Part shown: one piece after another, positions 8,160-17,643 of the stretch
Position numbering within the stretch: position 1 is the stretch's first letter
How the letters are laid out: the number at the start of each line of letters is the position of its first letter
Assembly (NCBI GenBank): GCA_031415055.1
Contig: JANOQZ010000006.1
Span: forward strand, 151,065-215,064
Source of the DNA: JANMOK01 sp031415055
GTDB taxonomy: Bacteria > Pseudomonadota > Alphaproteobacteria > Rhodobacterales > Rhodobacteraceae
Direction of reading: 5' to 3'
DNA: 64,000 nucleotides
Made by a program: the position numbers and the translations under genes
The notes under the pieces: model-generated
Databases searched by the model: none
Seen by the model: the letters and a program-made list of their open reading frames with translations, nothing else
What the model was told of the DNA's origin: nothing

Positions 8160-9045
8160 TGAGCGCCGGTTCCGCCGGTCGCCCGTCGCTGCTGCTCAAG
8201 AAATCAAAGAACTCGCTATTGGGCGAAATCACCAAAGTCGAATTCCCCGCTTGCAACGATTTCTCATAGGCCGTCAGCGAGCGATAAAACGCGAAGAATT
8301 CCGGATCGCGTCCAAAAGCCTCGGCAAAAATCGCGTTCCGCTTCGCATCGGCTTCCCCGCGGATGATATCCGCGTCGCGTTGCGAGGTTGACACCAGCTC
8401 CAGCGACGACCGATCCGCCAAGGCCCGCACCTTCTGCGCCGCCTCGTTGCCGCGTGCCCGCTCGTCGGTGGCCAGACGTTGCCGCTCGGCCTGCATCCTC
8501 GCAAACGTCGCGGCAAGATTCTGCTGGGGCAAGTCAGCCCGACGAATCCGCACGTCGATCACTTGGATACCCAACGACGCCGCCTGTTGCACCGCTTCAT
8601 CGCGGATAAGTAGCATCAGTTGTTCGCGGCCTTCACTCAACAGCGCGTTGGAATTTACCTTACCCAGCACTTCCAGCATGCTTTTGATCAGGATCGAATC
8701 CAACCGCTGTTCGGCCTGTGCGATGCCGCCCGAACCAATCGCTTCACGGAATTTCACCACATCGGCAATACGATACCGCGCGAATGCGTCAACGACCAAC
8801 CGTCTGTCGTCCAGCGGCGTTACCTCTTTGGGCTGCGTATCCAACGACAATATTCTGTCGTCATATTTCGCTACCGTCTGGATGAACGGAATCTTGAACC
8901 CGATACCCGGATCCGCAATAACCCGTTGCACCTGACCAAATTGCAGCACCAGCGCCTTCTCCCTTTCATCCACGGTAAACACCGTTGACCGGATCAACAC
9001 TAAGGCAACAACGGCCAGCGCGATCCATAATTGTGAACGTCTCAT
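8149..9045 (-). CDS. hflC: Protease modulator HflC
   Basis: A 298-residue SPFH/band-7 protein with a single N-terminal membrane anchor at about residues 6-24 and the stomatin-like domain after it (VDEREKALVLQFGQVQRV). With HflK it forms a large membrane assembly around the FtsH protease and restrains it. The ATG at 9045 overlaps the hflK stop (ATGA), showing coupled translation. Confidence 0.95.
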   Translation of the reverse strand: MRRSQLWIALAVVALVLIRSTVFTVDEREKALVLQFGQVQRVIADPGIGFKIPFIQTVAKYDDRILSLDTQPKEVTPLDDRRLVVDAFARYRIADVVKFREAIGSGGIAQAEQRLDSILIKSMLEVLGKVNSNALLSEGREQLMLLIRDEAVQQAASLGIQVIDVRIRRADLPQQNLAATFARMQAERQRLATDERARGNEAAQKVRALADRSSLELVSTSQRDADIIRGEADAKRNAIFAEAFGRDPEFFAFYRSLTAYEKSLQAGNSTLVISPNSEFFDFLSSSDGRPAEPALNAE

Positions 9046-10208
9046 TGGCCTGCTCCTGTGCTGCGCTGTAACTCGTTCAGCGGCAAGTAGGGCACGATCC
9101 CTTGACCCGATCCGGTCACGCTGTCGTCAATGATGATCTTGTTCACCGATCCCAAAACCCGTTCCATAGTTTCCAGATACAGCCGCTTGCGCGTTACCGC
9201 CGAGGCCTTGGCGTATTCGTCATAAACCGAAATGAACCGCGCCGCCTCGCCTTGGGCAAGGTTCACAACCTGCGCCCGATACCCCTCGGCCTCCTGCAAC
9301 AACTGCGCTGCCTGACCACGCGCTTCAGCCAGTGCCCGGTTGGCATAGGCGTCGGCCTGTTTCTCCAATGTATCGCGTTCCTGTTCCGCCGCTTGCACGT
9401 CGCGGAAACTGTCGATCACCTCTTCGGGCGCGTTGATGCCCTCAAGGTTCAACCGCACGATGTTCACGCCAGATTGATATCCGTTCAGTGTCGTTCGGAT
9501 CAGTTCTTCGACTTCCTGACTGATCAGATCGCGGTCCTTGTTCAGGATCGGCGCAAAGTCCGAGCGTGCAATCACTTCACGCATCGCCGATTCCGACACG
9601 GCGCGAATGGTCTCCTGCGGTTCAGCCAGATTGAACAAATACAGTTTCGGGTCACTGATGTTCCAGACCACCTGAAAACCAATGTCGACGATATTCTCGT
9701 CGCGCGTCAGCATCAGCCCCGAACCATCGGTCGTGCCGATGTCCTCAATGTTCTCGTTGGTGACCAAAATGATTTCCTTGGTAATCACCGGCCAAGGGGC
9801 AAAATTCAAGCCCGGATCGCCAATCGACGAAAACTGGCCAAAGAATAACTCGATCGAACGTTCGTTCTGTTGCACCTGATAAAACGAGACAAAAGCCCAC
9901 AAACCCACCGCCGCCAGCGCGACCAGTCCAATCGCGCCACGGCCAAAACCACCGCCAACGCCGCCACCACCGTCAACCGGCCCGCCACCACCACCAAACC
10001 GGGTGCGACCACCCATTAAAACCCGCAACTGCTCCTGACCCTTGCGCACGATCTTGTCCAAATCAGGTACAGGCCCGCTGGAACCCGGTCGATTGTTGCC
10101 TTGATTGTTGCCCTGATTGCCGCCCCAAGGGTTGCTCTTACCCTTTGGCTTGTCGTCCTCATTGTCGCCACCGCCACCCCAAGGACCGCTGCCGTTGTTA
10201 TTGGCCAT
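9042..10208 (-). CDS. hflK: FtsH protease modulator HflK
   Basis: A 388-residue SPFH/band-7 protein. The N-terminus (about 1-90) is rich in Gly, Asn and Pro, as usual for HflK, followed by one transmembrane helix at about 92-110 and the band-7 domain beginning near QVQQNERSIELFFGQF. It partners HflC immediately downstream. A degP-like protease lies further along the same strand. Confidence 0.95.
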   Translation of the reverse strand: MANNNGSGPWGGGGDNEDDKPKGKSNPWGGNQGNNQGNNRPGSSGPVPDLDKIVRKGQEQLRVLMGGRTRFGGGGGPVDGGGGVGGGFGRGAIGLVALAAVGLWAFVSFYQVQQNERSIELFFGQFSSIGDPGLNFAPWPVITKEIILVTNENIEDIGTTDGSGLMLTRDENIVDIGFQVVWNISDPKLYLFNLAEPQETIRAVSESAMREVIARSDFAPILNKDRDLISQEVEELIRTTLNGYQSGVNIVRLNLEGINAPEEVIDSFRDVQAAEQERDTLEKQADAYANRALAEARGQAAQLLQEAEGYRAQVVNLAQGEAARFISVYDEYAKASAVTRKRLYLETMERVLGSVNKIIIDDSVTGSGQGIVPYLPLNELQRSTGAGQ

Positions 10209-10278
10209 CTGCCTGTATTCCTCCCAAATCGCCTTTTAGGCGCTGTTGTGCATGAACCTGCGCATTCGCAGCGAAAAT

Positions 10279-11637
10279 TCAAGATGCAAACGCATCCCGC
10301 ATCGTCACCAATTCTTCCGCTGCCGTCGGATGCAAAGCAACCACGCGGTCGAAATCCTCTTTCGTTGCTCGCATTTTCACCGCTATCCCCACCAGCTGAA
10401 TCATGTCCGCCGCACTTGGCCCAACGATATGGCACCCCAAGACCCGGCGGGAGCTTTTATCCACCACCAGTTTCATCAGCATCCTGTCTTTTCGCCCAGC
10501 AAAATCGGAATACATCGGGCGGAAACTCGATTTGTAGGTCACCACCTCGCCCAATTCCCTTGCCGTTTCCTCGCTCAATCCCACTGTGCCAATCTCCGGC
10601 CGAGTGAAAACTGCGGTCGGCACATCAGCATGGTCCATCGCCACCGGCATGCCGTCAAACACCGTCGATACAAACGCCATCGCCTCGCGTATCGCCACCG
10701 GGGTTAACGCCAGCCGGTCGGTCACATCGCCCACGGCAAAAATTGAGGGTACGTTGCTTTGCGCCCATTGATCGACAACAACCTCGCCTCGCTTGCCCAG
10801 CACAACGCCCGCTTCTGCCAAGCCCATCCCACTGGTGTTCGGCACCCGTCCCGTCGCCAGCATCACGCAATCAACCTCGACAATCCCGCCATCGGTCAAC
10901 GCAACCATCAAACCGCCGGAACCCTTGACGATCGATACCACGTCGACTTTGTGCCGCAGATCAATCCCCTTGATCTTCATCTCGCCCGCAACCAATTCCC
11001 GCACATCGCCGTCAAACCCGCGCAATATCTGGCCACCCCGATAAATCTGCGTCACCGCCGACCCCATCCCGTGCAAGATGCAGGCGAACTCACAGGCGAT
11101 ATAACCGCCGCCCATGATCAAAATCCGATTTGGCAAATCCGGCAAATGGAATATTTCGTTCGAGGTAATCGCCAAGTCAGCGCCGGGAAATTCCGGCCGG
11201 AACGGATGCCCGCCGGTCGCCACCAGAATGTGTTTGGCGGCAAATTCCTCACTCGTGGCCAAAAGTACGCGATGCGCGTCAACTAACCTAGCACGCGTAT
11301 GAAACACCCGCACCCCAGCTTTGTCCAACCTGGCCCGATAGCCCTTTTCCAGCCGGGCAATCTCAACATCCTTGGCCGCAATGAACCGCTTCCAATCGAA
11401 ACTCTGCGGTCCAACAGTCCAACCAAACGCCTCGGCATCCGCAAACATCTCGCGAAATCCCGCCGCATAGACCATCAGTTTTTTCGGCACACAGCCACGG
11501 ATCACGCAGGTGCCGCCAAACCGATCTTCCTCGGCGATGCCAACTTTCGCCCCCGACAAAGCCGCCAAACGCGCCGCGCGAACCCCGCCCGATCCGCCGC
11601 CAATCACGAACAAATCGAAATCAAACGCCACGTTCAT
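10279..11637 (-). CDS. gor: Glutathione-disulfide reductase
   Basis: A 452-residue flavoprotein of the pyridine nucleotide disulfide reductase family. The FAD motif VIGGGSGGVRAARLAA starts at about residue 11, the redox disulfide is C44/C49 in GGTCVIRGCVPKK, a second nucleotide site is ILIMGGGYIACEFA, and the C-terminal active-site His is in HPTAAEE. The motif GGTCVIRGC and the gene length fit glutathione reductase better than lipoamide dehydrogenase. It overlaps rpiA by four bases (ATGA). Confidence 0.92.
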   Translation of the reverse strand: MNVAFDFDLFVIGGGSGGVRAARLAALSGAKVGIAEEDRFGGTCVIRGCVPKKLMVYAAGFREMFADAEAFGWTVGPQSFDWKRFIAAKDVEIARLEKGYRARLDKAGVRVFHTRARLVDAHRVLLATSEEFAAKHILVATGGHPFRPEFPGADLAITSNEIFHLPDLPNRILIMGGGYIACEFACILHGMGSAVTQIYRGGQILRGFDGDVRELVAGEMKIKGIDLRHKVDVVSIVKGSGGLMVALTDGGIVEVDCVMLATGRVPNTSGMGLAEAGVVLGKRGEVVVDQWAQSNVPSIFAVGDVTDRLALTPVAIREAMAFVSTVFDGMPVAMDHADVPTAVFTRPEIGTVGLSEETARELGEVVTYKSSFRPMYSDFAGRKDRMLMKLVVDKSSRRVLGCHIVGPSAADMIQLVGIAVKMRATKEDFDRVVALHPTAAEELVTMRDAFAS

Positions 11638-12407
11638 TCCTCATCCGGGTCAAACAACCCAGTCTCGATTTCCGCAATCGCCGCGTCATCTTCCAAATCC
11701 AACACCACCGTCTCACCCGTCGGCTTGCCGACAATCACAATATCCGCCGTGTCGATGAACAGCCCGTTTTCCACCACGCCGGGCACCTGATTGATCAACA
11801 AACTCAGCGATGGCGGGTTGTTGATCCGCTTCAAATGCAAATCCAGAATATAATTGCCGCCGTCGGTCACAAACGGTTCGTCGCGATTCATCCGCAAAGC
11901 CACATGCCGCCCCAAAACATCGGATCCTTCCAGCATTTCCTCGACAATGCTTTTGGTCGCTTGCCAACCAAATTGAATAATCTCAACCGGCAAGGGAAAC
12001 GCCCCCAAAGCCTTAACCTGTTTACTGTCATCGCTGATCACAATCATCCGATCCGACGCGTTCGCCACGATCTTCTCGCGCAACAGCGCCCCGCCACCAC
12101 CCTTGATCAGATTCAAGCGCGGATCAAATTCATCCGCCCCATCCACCGTAATATCCAGCCAACCGACATCGCCCAAAGTCACCAAGGGAATTCCCAGTTT
12201 TTCCGCCTGTTCCGCCGTCCGCTGCGACGTTGGCACGCACGACACCTTAAACCCCTCCTTCGCCACCTGTTCGCCCAACAGCCGCACAAACCACGCCGCG
12301 GTTGACCCGGTGCCCAAACCCAAACGCATGCCGGGTTCGATAATTTCCAAAGCCCGCGCAGCGGCGGCTTTCTTCGCCACTTCAAAGGGCGTCAATTCGT
12401 TTGGCAT
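11634..12407 (-). CDS. rpiA: Ribose-5-phosphate isomerase A
   Basis: A 257-residue RpiA, interconverting ribose-5-phosphate and ribulose-5-phosphate. The phosphate loop GLGTGSTAAWFV and the segment IKGGGGALLREKIVA are present. I place the start at ATG 12407 (MPNELTPFEVAKK) because family similarity starts there; the frame is open 46 codons further upstream without family-like sequence. It forms an operon with gor, a reasonable pairing of pentose phosphate and thiol redox metabolism. Confidence 0.94.
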   Translation of the reverse strand: MPNELTPFEVAKKAAAARALEIIEPGMRLGLGTGSTAAWFVRLLGEQVAKEGFKVSCVPTSQRTAEQAEKLGIPLVTLGDVGWLDITVDGADEFDPRLNLIKGGGGALLREKIVANASDRMIVISDDSKQVKALGAFPLPVEIIQFGWQATKSIVEEMLEGSDVLGRHVALRMNRDEPFVTDGGNYILDLHLKRINNPPSLSLLINQVPGVVENGLFIDTADIVIVGKPTGETVVLDLEDDAAIAEIETGLFDPDEE

Positions 12408-12567
12408 TGGCAATATCGCTCTCTCAATTAGCCGATCACTGCCACAATCCGCACCCAACATGGGGCAGATTGCAACCCCTTGCCGCAAAACCCCGCGCAT
12501 CGCGTCGGTTTTGTCAGGATTTTTGGTCATGAATGCCTCAAACAAGGCACGAACTCAAAGGCCATCC

Positions 12568-13956
12568 ATGTTTCTTTCCATCTTTGACATCTTCAAAATC
12601 GGCATCGGCCCATCGTCATCCCACACAATGGGCCCAATGGTTGCCGCTGGTCGCTTCCTCGACATATTGCGCGATGGCCGCGATACAGTCCCCGGTTCTG
12701 GCAAACCCGCGCATCTAACCTGCACCCTGCACGGTTCGCTCGCCTTCACCGGCAAAGGCCACGCCACTGACCGCGCCGTCACTCTTGGCCTCGCCGGATT
12801 TGCCCCCGCCACCTACGATGCCGCCAAAGCCGACTTAGCACTTGCCCAAATCCATGCCACCCGCACGATCCACGCTAAAGACCTTGGCGCACTCACCTAC
12901 GACCCCACCACCGACCTTATCTTCGACCGCAAACAGGCGCTGCCCGGCCACGCCAACGGCATGGTCCTGCGGGCGTATGATGATCGAAACCAACTCACCA
13001 TGTCGGAAACCTATTACTCCATCGGTGGCGGCTTCGTGCAAACCGAACGCGAGCTGACGCAAGCCGCCAAAGACACCACCCCGCAAGACGTCCCCTTCCC
13101 ATTCCGCAACGCCTTGGAAATGCTCAGCATGGCCAAAACCGCAAACCTGTCCATCGCGCAAATGAAACGTGCCAACGAGGCAGCGCACGGCACCCCCAAC
13201 CTCGACCAAGGCATCGCCGACATTTGGGCGGTGATGGAATCCTGCATCGACACCGGCCTTGCCCTCGACGGCATCCTCCCCGGAGGTCTCAAAGTCCGCC
13301 GCCGCGCCATGGCGATCCACGCCAGCCTGCAACGCGAACGCAGCCTCAACCAGCAAGCCCCGCATATCATCAACGACTGGATTTCGACCTATGCCATGGC
13401 GGTGAATGAGGAAAACGCCGCCGGTGGTCGCGTCGTCACCGCCCCCACCAACGGCGCCGCCGGAGTCGTCCCCGCCACAATCCGCTATTACCTCGACCAC
13501 GTTCCCGGCGCATCGCGCAGCAATATCGCCGATTTCCTGCTCACTGCCTCGGCCATCGGCGGCCTGCTCAAAACCAACGCGTCTATCTCCGGTGCCGAGG
13601 TCGGCTGCCAAGGCGAGGTCGGCTCCGCCGCCGCAATGGCCGCCGCTGGCCTCTGCGCCATCCTCGGCGGCACCCCCGAACAGGTCGAAAACGCCGCCGA
13701 AATTGCCCTTGAACACCACCTCGGCATGACCTGCGACCCCATCGCCGGCCTCGTCCAGGCCCCCTGCATCGAGCGCAACGGCCTTGGTGCCATCAAAGCC
13801 GTCTCCGCTGCCTCCCTCGCCCTGCGCGGAGACGGCCAGCACCTTGTCAGCTTAGATGCCTGCATCGAGACCATGCGCCAAACCGGCCGCGACATGGACC
13901 ACCGCTATAAAGAAACCTCGCTCGGCGGTCTGGCGGTGAATGTGCCGAACTGTTGA
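12568..13956 (+). CDS. sdaA: L-serine dehydratase (iron-sulfur, single chain)
   Basis: A 462-residue single-chain L-serine ammonia-lyase producing pyruvate. The N-terminal domain starts MFLSIFDIFKIGIGPSSSHT, which fixes the ATG at 12568. Cluster and active-site cysteines include C347 (GCQGEV), C389 (MTCDP), C400 (APCIE) and the terminal C462 (VPNC), the terminal cysteine being the tail-in-mouth ligand known for this family. The last 84 codons are repeated at 15536-15790 with only silent changes. It diverges from rpiA. Confidence 0.95.
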   Translation: MFLSIFDIFKIGIGPSSSHTMGPMVAAGRFLDILRDGRDTVPGSGKPAHLTCTLHGSLAFTGKGHATDRAVTLGLAGFAPATYDAAKADLALAQIHATRTIHAKDLGALTYDPTTDLIFDRKQALPGHANGMVLRAYDDRNQLTMSETYYSIGGGFVQTERELTQAAKDTTPQDVPFPFRNALEMLSMAKTANLSIAQMKRANEAAHGTPNLDQGIADIWAVMESCIDTGLALDGILPGGLKVRRRAMAIHASLQRERSLNQQAPHIINDWISTYAMAVNEENAAGGRVVTAPTNGAAGVVPATIRYYLDHVPGASRSNIADFLLTASAIGGLLKTNASISGAEVGCQGEVGSAAAMAAAGLCAILGGTPEQVENAAEIALEHHLGMTCDPIAGLVQAPCIERNGLGAIKAVSAASLALRGDGQHLVSLDACIETMRQTGRDMDHRYKETSLGGLAVNVPNC

Positions 13957-14010
13957 AAACGACGCTGCCTCAAATTTTCTGTGGACCTGCTGGCTGCCAC
14001 CAAGACCGCA

Positions 14011-14031
14011 CGGGATGCCCAAAGCATCCCG
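14011..14031 (+). terminator. Hairpin downstream of sdaA
   Basis: CGGGATGC-CCAAA-GCATCCCG gives a perfect 8-bp stem 55 bases after the sdaA stop. No T-tract follows, so it is a weak or factor-dependent terminator candidate for either converging gene. Confidence 0.4.
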
Positions 14032-14076
14032 GACCGCGCCTGCCGTGTACACCGCGCACGAATTCAATGAGCCCGG

Positions 14077-15336
14077 TCATTGGCCGATCATGTCACTCAA
14101 CGGTGGATAATCACGGGCAGCAAAGTAGTTTGGCACACCTTTTGCTTGGGCCGCCTGGCCAGCCAGATCGAACAGCGCCGAACCGAATTCGGCTCTGTAT
14201 GCTTCACTCCGAAGCCATGAACCAAATCGCTGACGCAGGCGCCATTGCGGTTCTAGCTCTCCGTCATATCCCCGCGCACGCTCGGCTAGGATAAACTTGT
14301 CAACTTCGCGATCAATATCAGCCATCGTAATCTCAATTGACTCAAATCTGACAATTTCCTGCTTCAACTCATTCTTGTAGGCTTCATCAAGGTCTGGCGT
14401 CACGCCCGTCGACTGCAAGCCCATCTTTGGGACATAATCATCAACAAAGTAGCGTGCCATGCGTTCTGGTCCGGAGAGTGAGTCCACCGCTACACCCGAC
14501 TCATCCGGCATGACGAAATGACTGTTTATTGCGAATTGGGGATCCGGTGTTGAAGGGCATTCATGACGCATGAGCAGAGGCTGATCCCCAAGCATGCCCG
14601 GGTGTCTTGATAGTTCAATGTTCTGAATAAGGAGTTCGATTGGGGTCACAGCACGAGCGAAGTTTTCGAAATTGATTACGCGATAACCCTGTGAATACTC
14701 GGTTGTAGCACCCTCTCCATCAGCGTAGTAGCAAGCGCGCACCATGCCGTCCGCGCTGATTTCCTCGCGTGTAAAGTGGGGTTCGAGTGGATTGTCCCGA
14801 TACTTGATGCGTCCGAAAGTGGCCACAGCGGCGATATTGGATGTTAACCGCGTTGTCGTCTCGCTGTCGCAACCGCCTGTCGCCGCAATCGTCGTAGCGG
14901 CCATGCCTGCGGGGTCCATCTGTTTGATAGCGGACCGAGCGGCAGTTACAGGCAGTCCGGCCTCGGCCAATCGCCCCAAAAGCCGTGCACTTCCGGTAAT
15001 GAAATCCGTACCCTTCGGGAGCTTCTCGCCTTGGATGAAGGCGAAGTGATAGTATGTGTAGGTCCCGAACATTGTCTCGCGGATGCTCGCGGTATCATCA
15101 GGCACAATACCGGGGCACTTTGCATTTATTTCGTCCAGAAACTCGAAACCAAGGGCATAGAGCTGCGGGTTTTGGAAAGGCAGTGCAAAATGGGTCTCCA
15201 TTGTCCCGCCGATAAGGTCGGCCAGTGCCCAGTGCACCCGCGACAGATCCGGCGCAGCGTTCTGCGCTGTGCTGGGACCCGCAGAAAGGAGCATTGCTGT
15301 TGCGAGGATCAGGGTTGTTTTTGAAACAATATGCAC
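14077..15336 (-). CDS. Exported protein of unknown family (island cargo)
   Basis: A 419-residue protein with a signal peptide of about 25 residues (ends STAQ), starting at GTG 15336 with GGAG about ten bases ahead. I recognise no domain. Cysteines are few (near residues 74, 156, 202 and 265 by estimate), and the C-terminal half is charged and probably helical. Codon use is looser and more AT-tolerant than in its neighbours. It sits alone between the two copies of the sdaA 3' end, so it was probably brought in by the event that created the duplication. A periplasmic or surface location is inferred from the signal peptide. Confidence 0.7.
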   Translation of the reverse strand: MHIVSKTTLILATAMLLSAGPSTAQNAAPDLSRVHWALADLIGGTMETHFALPFQNPQLYALGFEFLDEINAKCPGIVPDDTASIRETMFGTYTYYHFAFIQGEKLPKGTDFITGSARLLGRLAEAGLPVTAARSAIKQMDPAGMAATTIAATGGCDSETTTRLTSNIAAVATFGRIKYRDNPLEPHFTREEISADGMVRACYYADGEGATTEYSQGYRVINFENFARAVTPIELLIQNIELSRHPGMLGDQPLLMRHECPSTPDPQFAINSHFVMPDESGVAVDSLSGPERMARYFVDDYVPKMGLQSTGVTPDLDEAYKNELKQEIVRFESIEITMADIDREVDKFILAERARGYDGELEPQWRLRQRFGSWLRSEAYRAEFGSALFDLAGQAAQAKGVPNYFAARDYPPLSDMIGQ

Positions 15337-15535
15337 CTTCGCTTACACTCCTCTTGCTGTCGGCAAACCGTCTGCAATTTTGATATTTCTGCTGTTGGAA
15401 TCAGAACCAGTGCAATCGTCGCCAGATTAGATGATTTTCAGCTAATTTTCTAGAAAGAAGTGCCAAGCAATTACGGTGAAATAGTCGTTCCCCGTTTCCT
15501 TCTGTCCGGCGCACTAATAGAATGTACAAGTCAAA
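15337..15535. other. AT-rich intergenic segment within the inserted block
   Basis: About 200 bp upstream of the minus-strand exported-protein gene and before the second sdaA 3' end. Its composition differs from the flanks. It probably holds the promoter of the cargo gene; I see no repeat, tRNA, integrase or attachment core in it. Confidence 0.5.
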
Positions 15536-15790
15536 ATCGCCCTTGAACACCACCTCGGCATGACCTGCGACCCCATCGCCGGGCTGGTGCAAGCCCCCTG
15601 CATCGAGCGCAACGGCTTGGGAGCCATCAAAGCCGTCTCCGCTGCCTCGCTGGCCCTGCGCGGCGACGGCCAACACCTCGTCAGCTTGGATGCCTGCATC
15701 GAAACCATGCGCCAAACCGGCCGCGACATGGACCACCGCTACAAAGAAACCTCGCTCGGCGGCCTCGCGGTAAACGTGCCGAATTGTTGA
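15536..15790 (+). pseudogene. sdaA: Detached 3' fragment of sdaA
   Basis: Encodes the last 84 residues of L-serine dehydratase (IALEHHLGMTCDP to VPNC and stop), identical in protein sequence to residues 379-462 of the intact gene. By hand count 21 of about 255 bases differ, all silent. It has no start or upstream domain of its own. It is therefore a displaced allele end rather than a decaying recent copy. Confidence 0.9.
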
Positions 15791-15862
15791 CCTTGCACTT
15801 CACAAACCGCCAAACCGGGCTAGGGTGAGATTCAGAGCTCAGCCAAAACACAGGATCACCAA

Positions 15863-16711
15863 ATGACAATTGCCAATACAGCACAGGCCGATTTTTGGGC
15901 CTCCGCCGCTGGCACGCAGTGGATCCTCCGCGAGGCGACGCTCGATACGATGATGGCGGGCATTTTGAACCGCGTCTTGCACCATGCAGGCTTTCAGCAA
16001 GGCGAACACGTCCTCGACATCGGCTGTGGTACCGGGGCCAGTTGCCTTGCCGCCGCCGCGCTGGTTGGACCCAAAGGCCATGTGACCGGCGTCGATATCG
16101 CTGCCCAACTGCTGGACCGCGCCCGCAGTCGCGCCGCAGAAGCAGGCGCAAGTAACATCACCCTGCACCTCGCCGATGCCCAGACCCATGCCTTCGCAAC
16201 CGCATCCGTAGATGCCATCATCTCACGCTTTGGCGTCATGTTTTTCGAAGACCCCATCGCAGCTTTCGCCAACATGGCGCTTGCGCTGAAGCCCAAAGGG
16301 CGGCTGGTGTTCGCCGCTTGGGCACCCCCCGCACAAGTGCCGTGGTTCAGCATTCCCGTGAACGTCGCCATAGCCCGCCTTGGCAAACCCACCCCGACAG
16401 ACCCGAACGCCCCCGGTCCGATGGCCTTCCAAAACCCCGAAAGGGTGCTCAAATTGATGGACCAAGCAGGTTTGAAAAACCCGCGCTGCCTATCCGAGAC
16501 AGTCGACCTAACGCCCCCAGGCACCCTAGCCGAGGTAACCGCCTTCGCCACCCGTGTCGGCCCCGCCTCGCGGATCATGGCAGAATTTTCCGCCACCGAC
16601 GCAGATGCAGCCGCGATAGAGGCCGAAATTGGCGCACGCTTTGCCCCCTATGAAACAGCTCGGGGCATGCGAGTACCCGCTGGCATCCACTTTTATTGCG
16701 CCGAGCCTTGA
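15863..16711 (+). CDS. Class I SAM-dependent methyltransferase
   Basis: A 282-residue methyltransferase with the SAM-binding motif I VLDIGCGTGASCLAAA at about residues 49-64, acidic motif VTGVDIA after it, and RFGVMFFEDPIAAFANM as post-II. It resembles UbiE/COQ5-like small-molecule methyltransferases, but the substrate is unknown. Its stop overlaps the next start by one base (TGATG), so it shares an mRNA with the EamA transporter, hinting that the modified compound and the transporter substrate could be related. Confidence 0.85.
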   Translation: MTIANTAQADFWASAAGTQWILREATLDTMMAGILNRVLHHAGFQQGEHVLDIGCGTGASCLAAAALVGPKGHVTGVDIAAQLLDRARSRAAEAGASNITLHLADAQTHAFATASVDAIISRFGVMFFEDPIAAFANMALALKPKGRLVFAAWAPPAQVPWFSIPVNVAIARLGKPTPTDPNAPGPMAFQNPERVLKLMDQAGLKNPRCLSETVDLTPPGTLAEVTAFATRVGPASRIMAEFSATDADAAAIEAEIGARFAPYETARGMRVPAGIHFYCAEP

Positions 16712-17643
16712 TGCGAAACGCGGGCGTCATGAAACCAACCCCCCTCAACGGCATTCTGATGATGTTCGGCTTTGCCGCTTTCGGCCCGGTGATCGACGTG
16801 TTTGCCAAACTCGCCGCCGCCGAAATCCCTGTCGCGCAGGTTTCGGCCGCCCGTTTCCTCGTCCAATCCGCCCTGCTGCTGCCGCTCGCCGCCCTGCTGG
16901 GCCAACTCCACCGCCCCGACAAAACCGAAACAGCACTGCACCTGTTGCGCGGCGCCTTGGTGCTGACCGCCACCCTGCTGTTCTTTGGCGCGGTCAAATA
17001 CATGCCCGTCGCCGACGCCATCGCGATTTTCTTCGTCGAACCCTTCATCCTGACCCTGCTTAGCAGCCTGATCTTGGGCGAAACCATCGGCTGGCGGCGC
17101 ATCCTTGCCTGCCTGATAGGTTTCCTCGGCGCGATGCTGGTCATCAAACCCAGCTTCACCGATTTCGGCTGGATCGCCGCCATGCCAATAGGCACCGCCT
17201 TCTGCTTTGCCTTCTACGTCATCCTGACCCGCCAAATGGCCAATCGCGGCCATCCGGTAACGCTGCAAGCCTATTCCGGCCTCGCCGCCCTCATCTATAT
17301 CCTACCGATCCTGTGGCTGATGAACGGCAGCGGCCACGCAGTGCTTGACCCAATCACCCCAGACCCACGCTTCACCCTATACCTTCTGGGCACCGGCCTT
17401 GCCGCCACCATCGCGCACGTGTTCATATCCTACGCCTTCACCTGGGCCCCCGCCGCCGTGCTAGCTCCACTAGGCTATTTTGAGATCGTTACCGCCACCA
17501 TCCTTGGCTGGCTGGTGTTCCACGACTTCCCCGACACCCTCACATTTCTGGGCGTCGCCATCATCATCGCTTCCGGTCTGTTCGTGCTCTGGCGCGAAAA
17601 CCTTAGCGCAGCGCCCGTATCACTTCCGGCAATGCCGCAATAG
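16711..17643 (+). CDS. EamA/DMT-family transporter
   Basis: A 310-residue protein of ten predicted transmembrane helices made of two EamA repeats, the drug/metabolite transporter layout. The ATG at 16711 overlaps the methyltransferase stop; a later ATG (MKPTPLNG, 16729) is also possible. The substrate is unknown. Its last 41 bases overlap the convergent thiamine pyrophosphokinase gene. Confidence 0.88.
   Translation: MRNAGVMKPTPLNGILMMFGFAAFGPVIDVFAKLAAAEIPVAQVSAARFLVQSALLLPLAALLGQLHRPDKTETALHLLRGALVLTATLLFFGAVKYMPVADAIAIFFVEPFILTLLSSLILGETIGWRRILACLIGFLGAMLVIKPSFTDFGWIAAMPIGTAFCFAFYVILTRQMANRGHPVTLQAYSGLAALIYILPILWLMNGSGHAVLDPITPDPRFTLYLLGTGLAATIAHVFISYAFTWAPAAVLAPLGYFEIVTATILGWLVFHDFPDTLTFLGVAIIIASGLFVLWRENLSAAPVSLPAMPQ

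Noticed and set aside
12835..13842. 335-codon minus-strand open frame within sdaA
   Set aside because: Glycine- and valine-rich antisense shadow of a well-matched sdaA; the same composition appears opposite many genes here.
13957..15790. Short att-flanked genomic island
   Set aside because: The flanking repeat is about 255 bp with about 8 percent divergence, not a short identical att core, and no integrase gene is present; an ancient element that restored the gene end remains only an alternative.
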